Made by a program: the position numbers and the translations under genes
In this document: positions 1 through 8,144 of the stretch, piece by piece
How positions within the stretch are numbered: position 1 is the first letter of the stretch
How the letters are laid out: every line of letters starts with the position of its first letter
Notes under the pieces: model-generated
What the model saw: only the letters and a program-made list of their open reading frames with translations
Databases searched by the model: none
What the model was told of the DNA's origin: nothing
Origin: Prorocentrum cordatum
Taxonomy: Eukaryota; Sar; Dinophyceae; Prorocentrales; Prorocentraceae
Length of the DNA stretch: 32,500 nucleotides
Reading direction: 5' to 3'
Assembly: GCA_963575745.1 (NCBI GenBank)
Contig: CAUYUJ010022397.1
Location: forward strand, 32,501-65,000

Positions 1-153
1 CCGTACCCGGTTTGTCACTGTAGATACAGCTGCGCGCACGCGTACTTCTGATCCATAATGCGCCACCATATCTTGAAACACTAAACTTCCTGGATGGAAT
101 TCTGAGGCGTGTAAATAAATACCACTCCTTGCAGCTTCAGTAATCAGATCTTG
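1..153 (-). pseudogene. Open frame continuing past the TAA of the ubiquitin-like ORF
   Basis: Directly after the TAA (156-154) the same frame runs for 51 codons to the window edge without another stop, starting QDLITEAARSG and including SEFHPGSLVFQDM. Codon choice stays AT-rich as in the preceding tail. This suggests that the ubiquitin-like protein was, or is, the N-terminal part of a longer protein and that the TAA is a nonsense mutation, a read-through site or a sequencing error. Fifty-one open codons in moderately AT-rich sequence is suggestive, not proof. I do not recognise the segment. Confidence 0.4.
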
Positions 154-972
154 TTATTCTTCCAGAAATAATCTCGCTCTTTTTGTACTCTGGCCCATAT
201 TGTGAAATACTATACGATTTAAGCGCACGAGTGCACCGCAACCCTGGCATCGCTTGCAATCTGATCTCGACGAGTCCTTTTCGATTTGCCCATCTTGCTT
301 AAACCAACAAATAGCGTCAACAACGCCAGGAGTTATAATGTTCTTAACTGTGCGTTTAGAAGACACGCCGCCCCGCAAGCGGAGAGCCAATTGCACCACG
401 GATTCTTTCTGAATGTTGTATGTCGACAGCAAGGGCCCGCTCTCCAGCTGCTTCCCTCCGAAAATCAATCGTTGTTGATCAGCAGGCGCACCTTCAGCAT
501 CTTGTATCATGAGTTTGACGTCATCGACGACGCGGCAGTCGCGCAAGCTCAGGGCGATCGTTTGCCCCCGCGGCGTCTTCACAAAGATCTGTATGTCAGT
601 GAAATCGCCGTCCTCGAGCAGGCCGCCGGCTTGCCGCCGCGCGCGAATCGCGCATCCAAGCCTGCAGCGGCCGTTGCCTCTCAAGCGTCGGAACCTCTGC
701 TTGCCCACGATGCATGCTGATTGCACGAGTTTTCCACGCGGAAAACAAATCATCACAAGCAGGAACACGGCGATGAGGCCGACGACGCACGAGGAGAACA
801 TCACGTGGATCGCCATGAAGACAAGAAAGTACCAATGGGGGCAGTTCGAGGCACTTTGCACGACATCAGGCGGCGGGCGCGACGAATGCAGCGAGGCGGA
901 CATTGCTCGCGGGAAACCCGGCCGCCAGGAATGGCCGAGCCCGCAGGGCCTAAAGATGACTCTCGAGCACAA
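154..972 (-). CDS. Ubiquitin-like domain protein with N-terminal hydrophobic segment and C-terminal extension
   Basis: A 272-codon frame. Residues 127-202 (positions 594-367) are a full ubiquitin fold sequence ending in LRLRGG; by hand alignment about 47 of 76 positions equal canonical ubiquitin. Lysines 6, 27, 48 and 63 of ubiquitin are kept, while 11, 29 and 33 are replaced. Of the hydrophobic patch, Ile44 is kept, but Leu8 is Pro and Val70 is Ala. Residues 46-77 are strongly hydrophobic and could span a membrane. After the di-glycine come 70 residues with a small Cys cluster (C239, C242, C245) that I do not recognise. Known ubiquitin precursors are cut after this di-glycine by deubiquitinases, so the tail could be released; that is inference. 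The start is uncertain: a Met at residue 24 is an alternative, or the domain may begin at an exon boundary (a CAG lies just before codon Ile128). The tail has more AT-rich codons than the N-terminal part. No other gene is nearby. Confidence 0.6.
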   Translation of the reverse strand: MCSRVIFRPCGLGHSWRPGFPRAMSASLHSSRPPPDVVQSASNCPHWYFLVFMAIHVMFSSCVVGLIAVFLLVMICFPRGKLVQSACIVGKQRFRRLRGNGRCRLGCAIRARRQAGGLLEDGDFTDIQIFVKTPRGQTIALSLRDCRVVDDVKLMIQDAEGAPADQQRLIFGGKQLESGPLLSTYNIQKESVVQLALRLRGGVSSKRTVKNIITPGVVDAICWFKQDGQIEKDSSRSDCKRCQGCGALVRLNRIVFHNMGQSTKRARLFLEE

Positions 973-1162
973 TATAATAACAACGATAATCAGTCACCGT
1001 GCCCCCTGGCACGTTGAAGCGTGCTAGAATGTCAAGTGCTGGTTTGATATGGTTATAAGTCTTCTAAGGTACATCTCCCCTTCCTCTCGCAGCACTGCGA
1101 TGCACGCATCAGCCCCCCTCCCGAGGCCGCAATCTCTCACCAAATACAATAGATTCGCGCCG

Positions 1163-1245
1163 AGATGGGGCCAAAAGGGCCCCAAGAGGCTGCCAAGACG
1201 GCCCAGGAGAGCCCCAAGAGGCGCCCCAAGAGAGCCCCGAGATAC
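1163..1245 (-). repeat. Short inverted copy of the CTTGGGG family
   Basis: The plus strand carries CCCCAAGAGG-type units, the reverse complement of the CTTGGGGGCCTC family that fills 4.7-6.4 kb. No gene was recognised between 1024 and 1570; otherwise the stretch holds unique sequence plus the 44-bp repeat described separately. Confidence 0.6.
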
Positions 1246-1449
1246 CACATTTGTAAATCCGCAAGGGCTTCGCTCGCTGCCGCCGGCTCCTCTCTAGTAG
1301 AATGGGATAAATCGGAGCTGGATTGGGATGTCTAGGCGCTGCCTTGAAGCAGCAAGGGAACGTCGTTCAAGGGTGGCTGACGATCAGCAAGCCATATGAG
1401 TTATGGGGGACATTGACCTCAGGTGCGTGAATGCGGCGCTATTTTCGAG

Positions 1450-1556
1450 GCCTTGGTGATCAGAGATGTTTACGTTGCCGCTCGCTCTTGGAAGCCTTGG
1501 TGTCGGGTATTGTTTACGTAACCGTTAGCTCTTGGGAGCTTTGGCGTTGCGAGCTT
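1450..1556. repeat. 44-bp tandem repeat, about 2.5 copies
   Basis: Units begin at GCCTTGGTG (1450), GCCTTGGTG (1494) and GCTTTGGCG (about 1539), each of the first two followed by TGTTTACGT (1468, 1511). Copies are diverged. No coding signal. Confidence 0.55.
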
Positions 1557-1574
1557 GTGACGTTACTTTCCCTC

Positions 1575-2300
1575 TCAACATGATGATTTTTGGGTTCGTG
1601 CGCCCCGCGCCTCTCTCCTTCGCTGGCAGGAGCGGGCAGAGGTGCGGGGGGAGTAGTTTCTTATTGGAACTCCCCTTGGGAAGCCTCCTGGGGCTCTCTT
1701 AAGGCGCCCCGCGGATGTCTTGGGCCGTCTTGTCCCGGTGAATTCCGAGGTTCTAGATCCGCCGCCCACCAAGCACGGGGGCCCGGGTGGTTGAGGTTCC
1801 GCCATCCCCGCATCTGAGGGATCAGGCGCGCGCCTCCGCCGAACCCACCGTGGGGGGTTCACCGGCGCGGGCGCTATCGATTTCGTCGTATTCCATTCCC
1901 TCTCCTCCTCCTCCTCCTCCTCTTCGTTGTCCTCTTCGTCTTCCTCATTCTCGTCGTCATCACTCGTAATTTTATCATCCACGAAATCAAAAAAACTAAT
2001 CCTTCTCCTTCTTCCCCTCCCCGCTCTGTCGGGCCACGGCGGAAATGCCCCGTCAGGGGTTTTGTTGTCTGCCCCATCCTGGGCCCTCCTGGGCCACGTC
2101 GGTTTTCCTGGGACCTCTCGGGACCTGCCGGGACCTCCCAGGGATTGTTGGAAACTCTTGAAGCTTCTCGGGGAAGGCAGCTTTTCCGAAAGGAGTTCAA
2201 GGGAGGGCTAGCGTTCTCTTGGGGCGCCCCGGGAAGCCTCTTGGCAGGAGAGGCGCCTGAGGGGGACAGCTTGCCATCCAAATTTTAGAGAACACCTGCT
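1575..2300. other. Gene-free stretch with CT-rich tract and diverged CTTGGG units
   Basis: Positions 1895-1985 form a TCC/TTC-rich tract. Around 1665-1730 and 2075-2260 there are diverged GGGACCTC/CTTGGG units. Open frames here are long only because of composition. I see no supported gene. Confidence 0.5.
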
Positions 2301-2373
2301 TTCTTGCACACTGTCTCAGGGCCATCTTGGGAGTCCTCGGGCTGTTCTGGCTATTTTTTGGGGAGGGCTCCGC

Positions 2374-3471
2374 TCAGCAGCCCCCCTGCTGCAGAAGCTC
2401 TGCAGGCGGCCCCGAGCCGCGCGAGCTCAATGCGGTCTGGTCGGCGTCCTGGTCGTCGCTCTGGTCGGCGCCCTGGTTGTCGCTCTGGTCGGCGCTCTTG
2501 TCGTCGCTCTGGCCGGCGCCCTCGAAGATGCCCTGGTCGGCGCCTTGTTCAGCGCGCAGGTGTGCCGGCGGCGGCCCAGGAGGCGGCCTCGGGCCGCGCG
2601 AGCTCAGGGCGGTCGTCTGGTCGGCGTCCTGGTCGTCGCTCTGGTCGGCGGTCTGGTCGGCGCCTTGGTCGTCGCTCTGGTCGGCGCCCTGGTCGTCGCT
2701 CTGGTCGGCGCTCTTGTCGTCGCTCTGGTCGGCGCCTTGTTCGGTGCGCAGGTGTGCCGGCGGCGGCCCTGGAGGCGGCCTCGGTCCGCGCGAGCTCAAG
2801 GCGTAGGCGCCGGGCGTGTTGCTGGCGCCGGTGTTCTGGTCGGCGTCCTGGTCGTCGCTGTGGTCGGCGTTCTGGTCGGCGCCCTTGTCGCCGCTCTGGT
2901 CGGCGCTCTGGTCGGCGCTCTCGTCGTCGCTCCGGTCTTCGCTCTGGTCGGCAGCCTGGTCGGCGCCCTTGTCGTAACTCTGGTCGGCGCTCTGGCCGGC
3001 GCCCTGGTCGGTGCTCTGGTCGGCGCCCTGTTCGGTGCGCAGGTGCGTTGGTGGCGGCCCAGGAGGGGGCCTCGGTCCGCGCGAGCTCAAGGCGTAGGCG
3101 CCGGGCTTGGTGTTGGCGCCAGTGTTCTGGTCGGCGGTCTGGTCGGCGCTCTTGTCGGCGGTCTGGTCGGTGCCCTGGTCGGCGCTCTGGCGTTGCAGCG
3201 CCCGTCGTAGTGCTTCAGCGGCTGGCGTCGGCGCTGGCGTCGGTGGGCTGCGGCGGTGCGGCGGCGGCACATGGATGCCGCTAGGCGGCGTGCATGGGAT
3301 GCCGCTCGGCGTTGTCCTCGTGGGCGTCGGCGTCAGGTGCCTGTGGCGCAGCAGTCGTCCGCTCCCCTCGGGCTCGCAGCCCCCCGCAGCAGGCTCAGGC
3401 CTCAAGCGCTTCGCCGGCTTGTAGATGCCCCAGTCCATGGCGGCAAAAAGCCGCCACAACTTTTCATGCAA
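2374..3471 (-). CDS. Possible Asp/Gln-rich tetrapeptide-repeat protein (365 aa)
   Basis: The longest frame over a 12-bp repeat array. Residues 1-90 are non-repetitive and Pro-rich. From about residue 95 the protein is built of four-residue units such as GADQ, SDDQ, TADQ and SDDK, broken by a linker ALSSRGPRPPPGPPP at about residues 127, 224 and 288 and a partial copy near 347. The C-terminus is QQGGC followed by a stop. The 12-bp period keeps frame on both strands, so plus-strand frames (Arg-, Trp/Ser- or Val/Leu-rich) are open too. The minus frame is preferred because it is the longest, is hydrophilic, and extends on both sides into non-repetitive sequence. No family recognised; it could be pure satellite with no protein. 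Confidence 0.3.
   Translation of the reverse strand: MHEKLWRLFAAMDWGIYKPAKRLRPEPAAGGCEPEGSGRLLRHRHLTPTPTRTTPSGIPCTPPSGIHVPPPHRRSPPTPAPTPAAEALRRALQRQSADQGTDQTADKSADQTADQNTGANTKPGAYALSSRGPRPPPGPPPTHLRTEQGADQSTDQGAGQSADQSYDKGADQAADQSEDRSDDESADQSADQSGDKGADQNADHSDDQDADQNTGASNTPGAYALSSRGPRPPPGPPPAHLRTEQGADQSDDKSADQSDDQGADQSDDQGADQTADQSDDQDADQTTALSSRGPRPPPGPPPAHLRAEQGADQGIFEGAGQSDDKSADQSDNQGADQSDDQDADQTALSSRGSGPPAELLQQGGC
2430..3205. repeat. 12-bp minisatellite (CTGGTCGGCGCC) with higher-order linkers
   Basis: Dozens of imperfect copies of CTGGTCGGCGCC and CTGGTCGTCGCT. The array is split into blocks by a repeated linker of about 60 bp containing GGCGGCGGCCC and GCGCGAGCTCAAGGCG, near 2560, 2755 and 3045. 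This gives a two-level repeat. Confidence 0.85.
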
Positions 3472-3960
3472 CGATTTGGAAGGAGCGCATTATTTGCATT
3501 GAAATTGAATCATGAAGATGCACGGCAATGATGCAAGTCTCGGGGCGCTCAGGAACCGAAGTTGCAAAGATCCATGGACATCCCATACAAATTTATCATC
3601 CTCATGATGCAATTAAAATGCAAAGTGTTTTATCAAAAGGCCCACAAGGGCCTTCATTGTATCATCAGAACTAGAAGATACGATTTAAAAAATCATGTCA
3701 TCAGTTATGCTTTAAAAAAACCGTTGCACGGAAGGTATTGGGTGGCTTTTTGTTGGCGCTTCGGCCCGTCCCGCCGGTCACCCGGAAGTTTTCCTCCCTG
3801 TTTGGTCCGCTGTGCAATGTTCAAGGTAGCAGCCGCGAGGGGCGTAGGCAGGGGGAGCTCAATTACCTCTTGTGCGTCCTCTGGCCAGTAGTTGCTGGCT
3901 GCCGGCCAGCTGCAGCAAAGAACGATACGACAGATCTGTGGAGGAGACCGACTCTGTGCG
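3430..3960. other. Gene-free, locally AT-richer stretch
   Basis: No supported gene. It has several TGATGCAA-like words and a short perfect hairpin at 3638-3655 (AAGGCCC...GGGCCTT). Composition differs from the repeats on both sides. Confidence 0.4.
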
Positions 3961-3964
3961 GCGG

Positions 3965-4550
3965 GAGATGCGGCTGAGAGGAGGGGAGTAGGTGAAAGAG
4001 AAAGAGTGTTGGTGAGTGGGCGAGGGGACAGTAAGAGGAGAGGAAAAAAGAGATGAGATTAGGGAGAACACGAGGGATAACGATAACTCAGACGCTTGCG
4101 GGCGAGTGCCCCCCTGACCCAAGCAAGTGAGCCACTCGCAGTGCCACTCAAAATCGTGAGACAAGGCCGGCACGGGGGGGAAGGAGCGGAGACGCGAGGA
4201 AGGAGGCGGAGGCAAGGAATAGGGAGCGAGAAGGAAAGAGAAGGAGAGGGGAGAGGAGAGAGGTGGGAGGGAAGAGAAAGGAGAGATGGGAAGGGATATG
4301 AGGAGGAACATGAAGGAGTAGGGAAGGGAAGCATGAGAGATGGGCGGAAGAGGGTAGCTAGGAAGGGAGAGAGGAAGGGGGAAGAGCAGACAGGTGGGAG
4401 GTTGAAGGAAGGAGAGATGGAGAGGGAGATGAGGAGATCAAGGAAGGAGTACGGAAGGGAATCATGAGAGATGTAAGGAAGAAAAGGGCGAGGAAGGGGG
4501 GAGGGACGGGATAATGCAGAGAGAGAGAGGGGGAGGGAAGGAACAGGATC
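3965..4550. repeat. Purine-rich (GGGAAGGAGA-like) tract
   Basis: The plus strand is nearly all purines over about 550 bp, interrupted at 4085-4170. Strong strand asymmetry and no fixed period. Open frames on both strands are compositional (Ser/Pro/Leu-rich against Glu/Arg/Gly-rich). Confidence 0.75.
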
Positions 4551-4573
4551 GTATGTGACAAGTTTCGTCCTCC

Positions 4574-4576
<3 letters not shown>

Positions 4577-4610
<34 letters not shown>
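4577..4610. repeat. TA microsatellite
   Basis: An uninterrupted AT dinucleotide run ending directly at the CG-rich hairpin module. Confidence 0.9.
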
Positions 4611-4634
4611 CCATCGCGCGCGCTTCGCGCGCGC
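4611..4634. repeat. CG-rich hairpin module, copy 1
   Basis: CCATCGCGCGCGCTTCGCGC begins a near-perfect palindrome: eight alternating C/G bases, a TTC loop and eight pairing bases. The same module follows TA-rich sequence at about 7512 and 9969. Confidence 0.8.
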
Positions 4635-4679
4635 TCAAGTTCTCGCTAGGCTGGATGGTCGAACTCTCAGGGCTTCCTG

Positions 4680-6377
4680 TTGGGCTTCCAGGAGCCAAGG
4701 GCTGGAAATGTTCGTTCAGCCCCCGCCTGGACCACTGGGGCCTCTTTCCGGCCTCCTGGATGCTGCTTGAGGCCGCTTGGGCGCCTCGTGGGGGCCTCTT
4801 GGGCTCTCTTGGGGGCCTCTTGGGGCCTCCTCGGAGCATCCTGGCCTGCTTCTTGAAGTCGTCAGAGGACCTTCTTGGCATGTCTTTGGGGGCCTCTTAG
4901 AAGCAGTTTTGAAGCCTTTTGGGTGCCGTCTCGGGGCCTCTTGGAGCCTCTTTTGGGCTTCTTGGGGGCCTCTTGGGGCCTCTTGGGGGCCTCTTGAGGC
5001 TTCCCAGGCGCCTCTTGGGGCGGAGAGCTTAATTTTTCAGGTCGCGTCCCCTCTCGTGTGCCCCTCTTGGGGCCTTCTTGGGACCCTCTTGCGCCGTCTT
5101 GGGCGGTTCTGGGGCCGTCTCGGGCTCTCTTGGGCCGTCTTGGGGCCCTTCTGGGGGCCTCTTGGTGCCTCATGGGGGCCTCGTGGGGCCTCTTGCGGGC
5201 TTCCTGGGGGCCTCTTGGGGCCTCTTGGGGCGGAGATCTTGATTTTTTCAGTTCGCGTTCCCTCTCTTGGGCCCCTCTTGGGGCCTTCTTTGGGCCCTCT
5301 TGCGCCGTCTTGGGCGGCTCTGGGGCCGTCTCGGGGCTCTCTTGGGCCGTCTTGGGGCCCTCTTGGGGGCCTCTTGGGCCGTCTGAGAGCGGTTTTGGGA
5401 GCCTCTTGGGCGGTTCTTTCGCGCCAGAAACACCAAACAGCGAGAATGCGAAAAACACTAAGAAAAACACTTGAAAAGCAACGATTTTGCCCTCTCGGGG
5501 CGCTCTTGGGAGGCATCCTAAAGGCCTCTTGGTACGTCTTGGGGGCCTCCGGGGCAATCTAAATCGCATCGTGCGGCCTCTTGGAGGCCTCGTGGGGACT
5601 CTTTGGGGCTTCCTGGGGGCCTCTTGGCGCCTCTTGGGGGCATCTTGGGGCGGAGAGCTTGATTTTTCAGTTCGCGTCCCCTCTCGTGTGCCCCTCTTGG
5701 GGCCTTCTTGGGACCCTCTTGCGCCGTCTTGGGCGGCTCTGGGGCCGTCTCGGGGCCCTCTTGGGGGCCTCTTGGGTCGTCTGAAAGCGGTTTTGGGAAC
5801 CTCTTGGGAGAATCTTTTGCGCCGGAAACACCAAACAGCGAGAATGCAAAAAAACATTGCAAAACAAATGGAAATCAACGGTTTTGCCCTCTCGAAGCGC
5901 TCTTGGGCGGCATCCTGAAGGCCTTTTAGGGCATCTCGGGGGCCTCTGGGGCAATCTAAAACGCATCGTGCGGCATCTTGGGGGCCTCGTGGGGCCTCTT
6001 GGGGGCACCTTGGGGCCTCTTGGGGCCTCTTGGGGGCATCTTGGGACGGAGAGCTTGATTTTTCAGTTCGCGTTCCCTCTCTTGTGCCTCTCTTGGGGCC
6101 TCCTTGGGACCCTCTGGCGCCGTCTTGGGCGACTCTGGGGCTGTCTCGGGGCTCTCTTGAGCCGTCTTGGGGCCTTCTTGGGAGCCTCTTGGGCCTTCTG
6201 AAAACGGTTTTGGGAGCCTCTTGGGCGGTTCTTTCGCGCCGGAAACACGAAACAGCGAGAATGCAAAAAACATGACGCAGATCAATGACAATCAACGTTT
6301 TTTTTCTCCCTCTCGGGGCGCTCTTGGGCGGCATCCTGAAGGCCTCTCGGGGCGTCTTGGGGGCCTCCGGGGCAATC
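4680..6377. repeat. CTTGGGGGCCTC-family array, block 1
   Basis: Dense imperfect units of CTTGGGGGCCTC and CTTGGGCCGT. A higher-order unit is marked by CGGAGAGCTTGATTTTTCAG at 5021 (shorter copy), 5231, 5651 and 6047, so spacings are about 210, 420 and 396 bp. Each large unit also holds a non-G-rich linker (CACCAAACAGCGAGAATGC). The minus strand has a 490-codon open frame (4862-6334), but homologous linkers are read in different frames within it, so openness reflects stop-poor composition rather than a protein. Confidence 0.85.
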
Positions 6378-6656
6378 TAAAACGTTTCGTGCGTCGCCGG
6401 AGACCCCTGGACGGCGACTTTCGGGAGCGGCCAAGAGAGGGGTGTCCAAGAAGGGGGGGGTGCAAATCATGACCAGCGGCATGTGCGCGGCCCAGCGGGA
6501 GGGCCAGGGACGTAATGAAATGAGAAGAGGCGCCATGAAATCTGGGGAAATATCATGGCCCACGCCATGATATCCCCCCCCTAGTCATCACCCCCCTCTT
6601 TTCCGCCCCCGATGTAAAACGTATCGGGCGTCGCAAGAGACCCCTGGACGGCGTCT
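6378..6656. repeat. 42-bp direct repeats framing a TIR element
   Basis: 6378-6419 and 6615-6656 both begin TAAAACGT and share GAGACCCCTGGACGGCG; they match at 37 of 42 positions. They sit 1-2 bp outside the terminal inverted repeats of the element at 6421-6612. Confidence 0.7.
6421..6612. mobile_element. 192-bp non-autonomous TIR element, copy 1
   Basis: The left end starts TCGGGAGCGGCCAAGAG and the right end is CTTTTCCGCCCCCGA. As inverted repeats the outer 24 bp match at 20 positions. Inside are a G-run, a conserved body (CATGTGCGCGGCCCAGCGGG) and a perfect 10-bp-stem hairpin at 6550-6573 (ATATCATGGC...GCCATGATAT). The same ends and body recur at 30696-31078. No coding capacity, so it resembles a miniature inverted-repeat transposable element; the superfamily is unknown. 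Confidence 0.65.
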
Positions 6657-6679
6657 TGGGGGTGTCTCGAGACCGTCCT

Positions 6680-6895
6680 CCTCCTGTAGCCCCCTCTCCT
6701 TGTCCTCCTCCTCGTCGTCCTCCTCCTCCTCCTCCTGCTCCCCTTCCTCCTGCCCATCCTCCTCCTGCTCCCTTTTCTTCCCCTCTCCTCCTCCTCCTCC
6801 TCGTCCTCCTCCTCTTCCTCCTCCTCCTCCTCCTCCTCGTCCTCCTCTCCCTCCTCCTCCTCCTCCTCCTCCTCCTCTCCGGGACTGCTGTCTCA
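6680..6895. repeat. CCT-rich dispersed tract, copy 1
   Basis: Starts GTCCTCCTCCTGTAGCCCC and is followed by irregular TCC/TCG triplets to CTGTCTCAG. The same start and internal order recur at 16577-16757, so this is a dispersed repeat and not an independent microsatellite. Minus-strand reading gives Glu/Arg/Gly runs. Confidence 0.7.
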
Positions 6896-6983
6896 GGGCG
6901 AGTTGGGCGGCCCAGGGCCGCGGGGCCCACGCTTGGGGTCGAGGTTCCGGCCACTGGGCCCCCGGGGCCCGAGGGGCCCGAGG

Positions 6984-7514
6984 GGCACACACAAAGAAAT
7001 GCACGCAAGTAAAAATCTTCCCCATATGTTCCCATACGTTCTAGGTGCTTGTTTCCCCCCCTTCCCATATTCTCTGTTGTTCCCTCCTGAATAATATGTA
7101 TACTAGAACCATCGCGCGCGCCCCATCTGTTCCCATATGTTCTAGGTGCTTGTTCCCCCCCCTTCCCATATTCTCTTCTGTTCCCTCCTGAGTTATATGT
7201 ATACTAGAACCATCGCGCGCGCCCCATCTGTTCCCATATTTTCTAGGTGCTTGTTCCCCCCCCTTCCCAGATTCTCTTCTGTTCCCTCCTGAGTTATATG
7301 TATACTAGAACCATCGCGCGCGCCCCATCTGGTCCCATATTTTCTAGGTGTTTGTTTCCCCCCCTTCCCATATTCTCTTTTGTTCCCTCCTGAATAATAT
7401 GTATACTAGATTTATCGCGCGCGCCCCATCTGTTTCCATATTTTCTAGGTGCTTGTTCCCCCCCTTCCCATATTCTCTTTTGTTCCCTCCTGAGTTATAT
7501 GTATACTAGAACCA
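6984..7514. repeat. 101-bp tandem array, about five copies
   Basis: ATCGCGCGCG recurs at 7111, 7212, 7313, 7414 and 7514, spacing 101, 101, 101 and 100 bp. Each unit holds CCCATATTTTCTAGGTGCTTG, a C-run, TTCCCATATTCTCTTTTGTT, CCCTCCTGA, TATGTATACTAGA and the CG run. The first copy (from about 7010) is preceded by CACACACAAAGAAATGCACG. The last copy ends in the full CG-rich hairpin module. Confidence 0.9.
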
Positions 7515-7535
7515 TCGCGCGCGCTTCGCGCGCGT
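7512..7535. repeat. CG-rich hairpin module, copy 2
   Basis: The same C/G palindrome with TTC loop as at 4611 and 9969, here closing the 101-bp array. Confidence 0.75.
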
Positions 7536-7586
7536 TCAGGTTTTAGCCCAGGCCGGGGGCGCGCTAGAAGATCTTGGACAGCGCTA

Positions 7587-7712
7587 TGTTTCCATCTTTT
7601 CTGAGTGTTTGTTTCCCCCCCTTCCCATATGCTCCCGTCTTTTCTGGGGAATCGACGATTCGTTGTGTCTGTGGTTTGTTGGTTCCCTCCTGAGTGATAT
7701 GTATACATGGTA
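7587..7712. repeat. Diverged relative of the 101-bp unit
   Basis: Shares the C-run, TTCCCATATG, TCCCTCCTGAGTGATATG and TATAC blocks with the 101-bp unit but carries an insert, TCTGGGGAATCGACGATT. That insert also occurs in the copy at 29384-29540. Confidence 0.65.
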
Positions 7713-8140
7713 TTGTGGAGGGCGCAGGTTGGCAGTACTGGAGGCTGTGAGTTGCGAGCCCCGCTCGAGGAAGGAGACGGCCCAGTAGGCACGCACGCCT
7801 CGTCGGAGGATAGGGCACCACGGACCTGGCATGTGCTCGGTGTTCGTCGCGCAAGGCCTGAGCTTGGGAACGACAGCCACCGGTGCCTGTCGCCTCCACT
7901 CGCGTACCAATGGCCTGCAGCTCTCGGAAATACATAGCGGCGTATCGTTCACGTAAATGGTTTGTCCGAGCTTCTACGCGAAGCAATGGATTCGCACGGA
8001 TTCCACGAGGACGTTTAGCAGAAGATGCTAGCCAGACTGCAACAGGTCGAACGGCTGACCAAGAATATTCTGCAAGGGCAACACCGCTTGAGGCACCGCC
8101 AGGGACGGACCCTAGTCGACCCTCTTGGGCGCGCCGCCGT
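7713..8140. other. Stretch without recognised gene
   Basis: Complex sequence of mixed composition between repeats. Frames on both strands are open for 70-190 codons, but none has a recognisable domain. It may be a decayed gene or transposon piece; I see nothing firmer. Confidence 0.3.
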
Positions 8141-8144
8141 TTTG

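Noticed and set aside
6700-7044. Ser/Pro-rich ORFs in the CCT tract
   Set aside because: Triplet repeat shared with 16577-16757 and open in several frames; low complexity.
7010-7540. CRISPR-like array (regular 101-bp repeats)
   Set aside because: Units are contiguous tandem copies without unique spacers, in a eukaryotic context.
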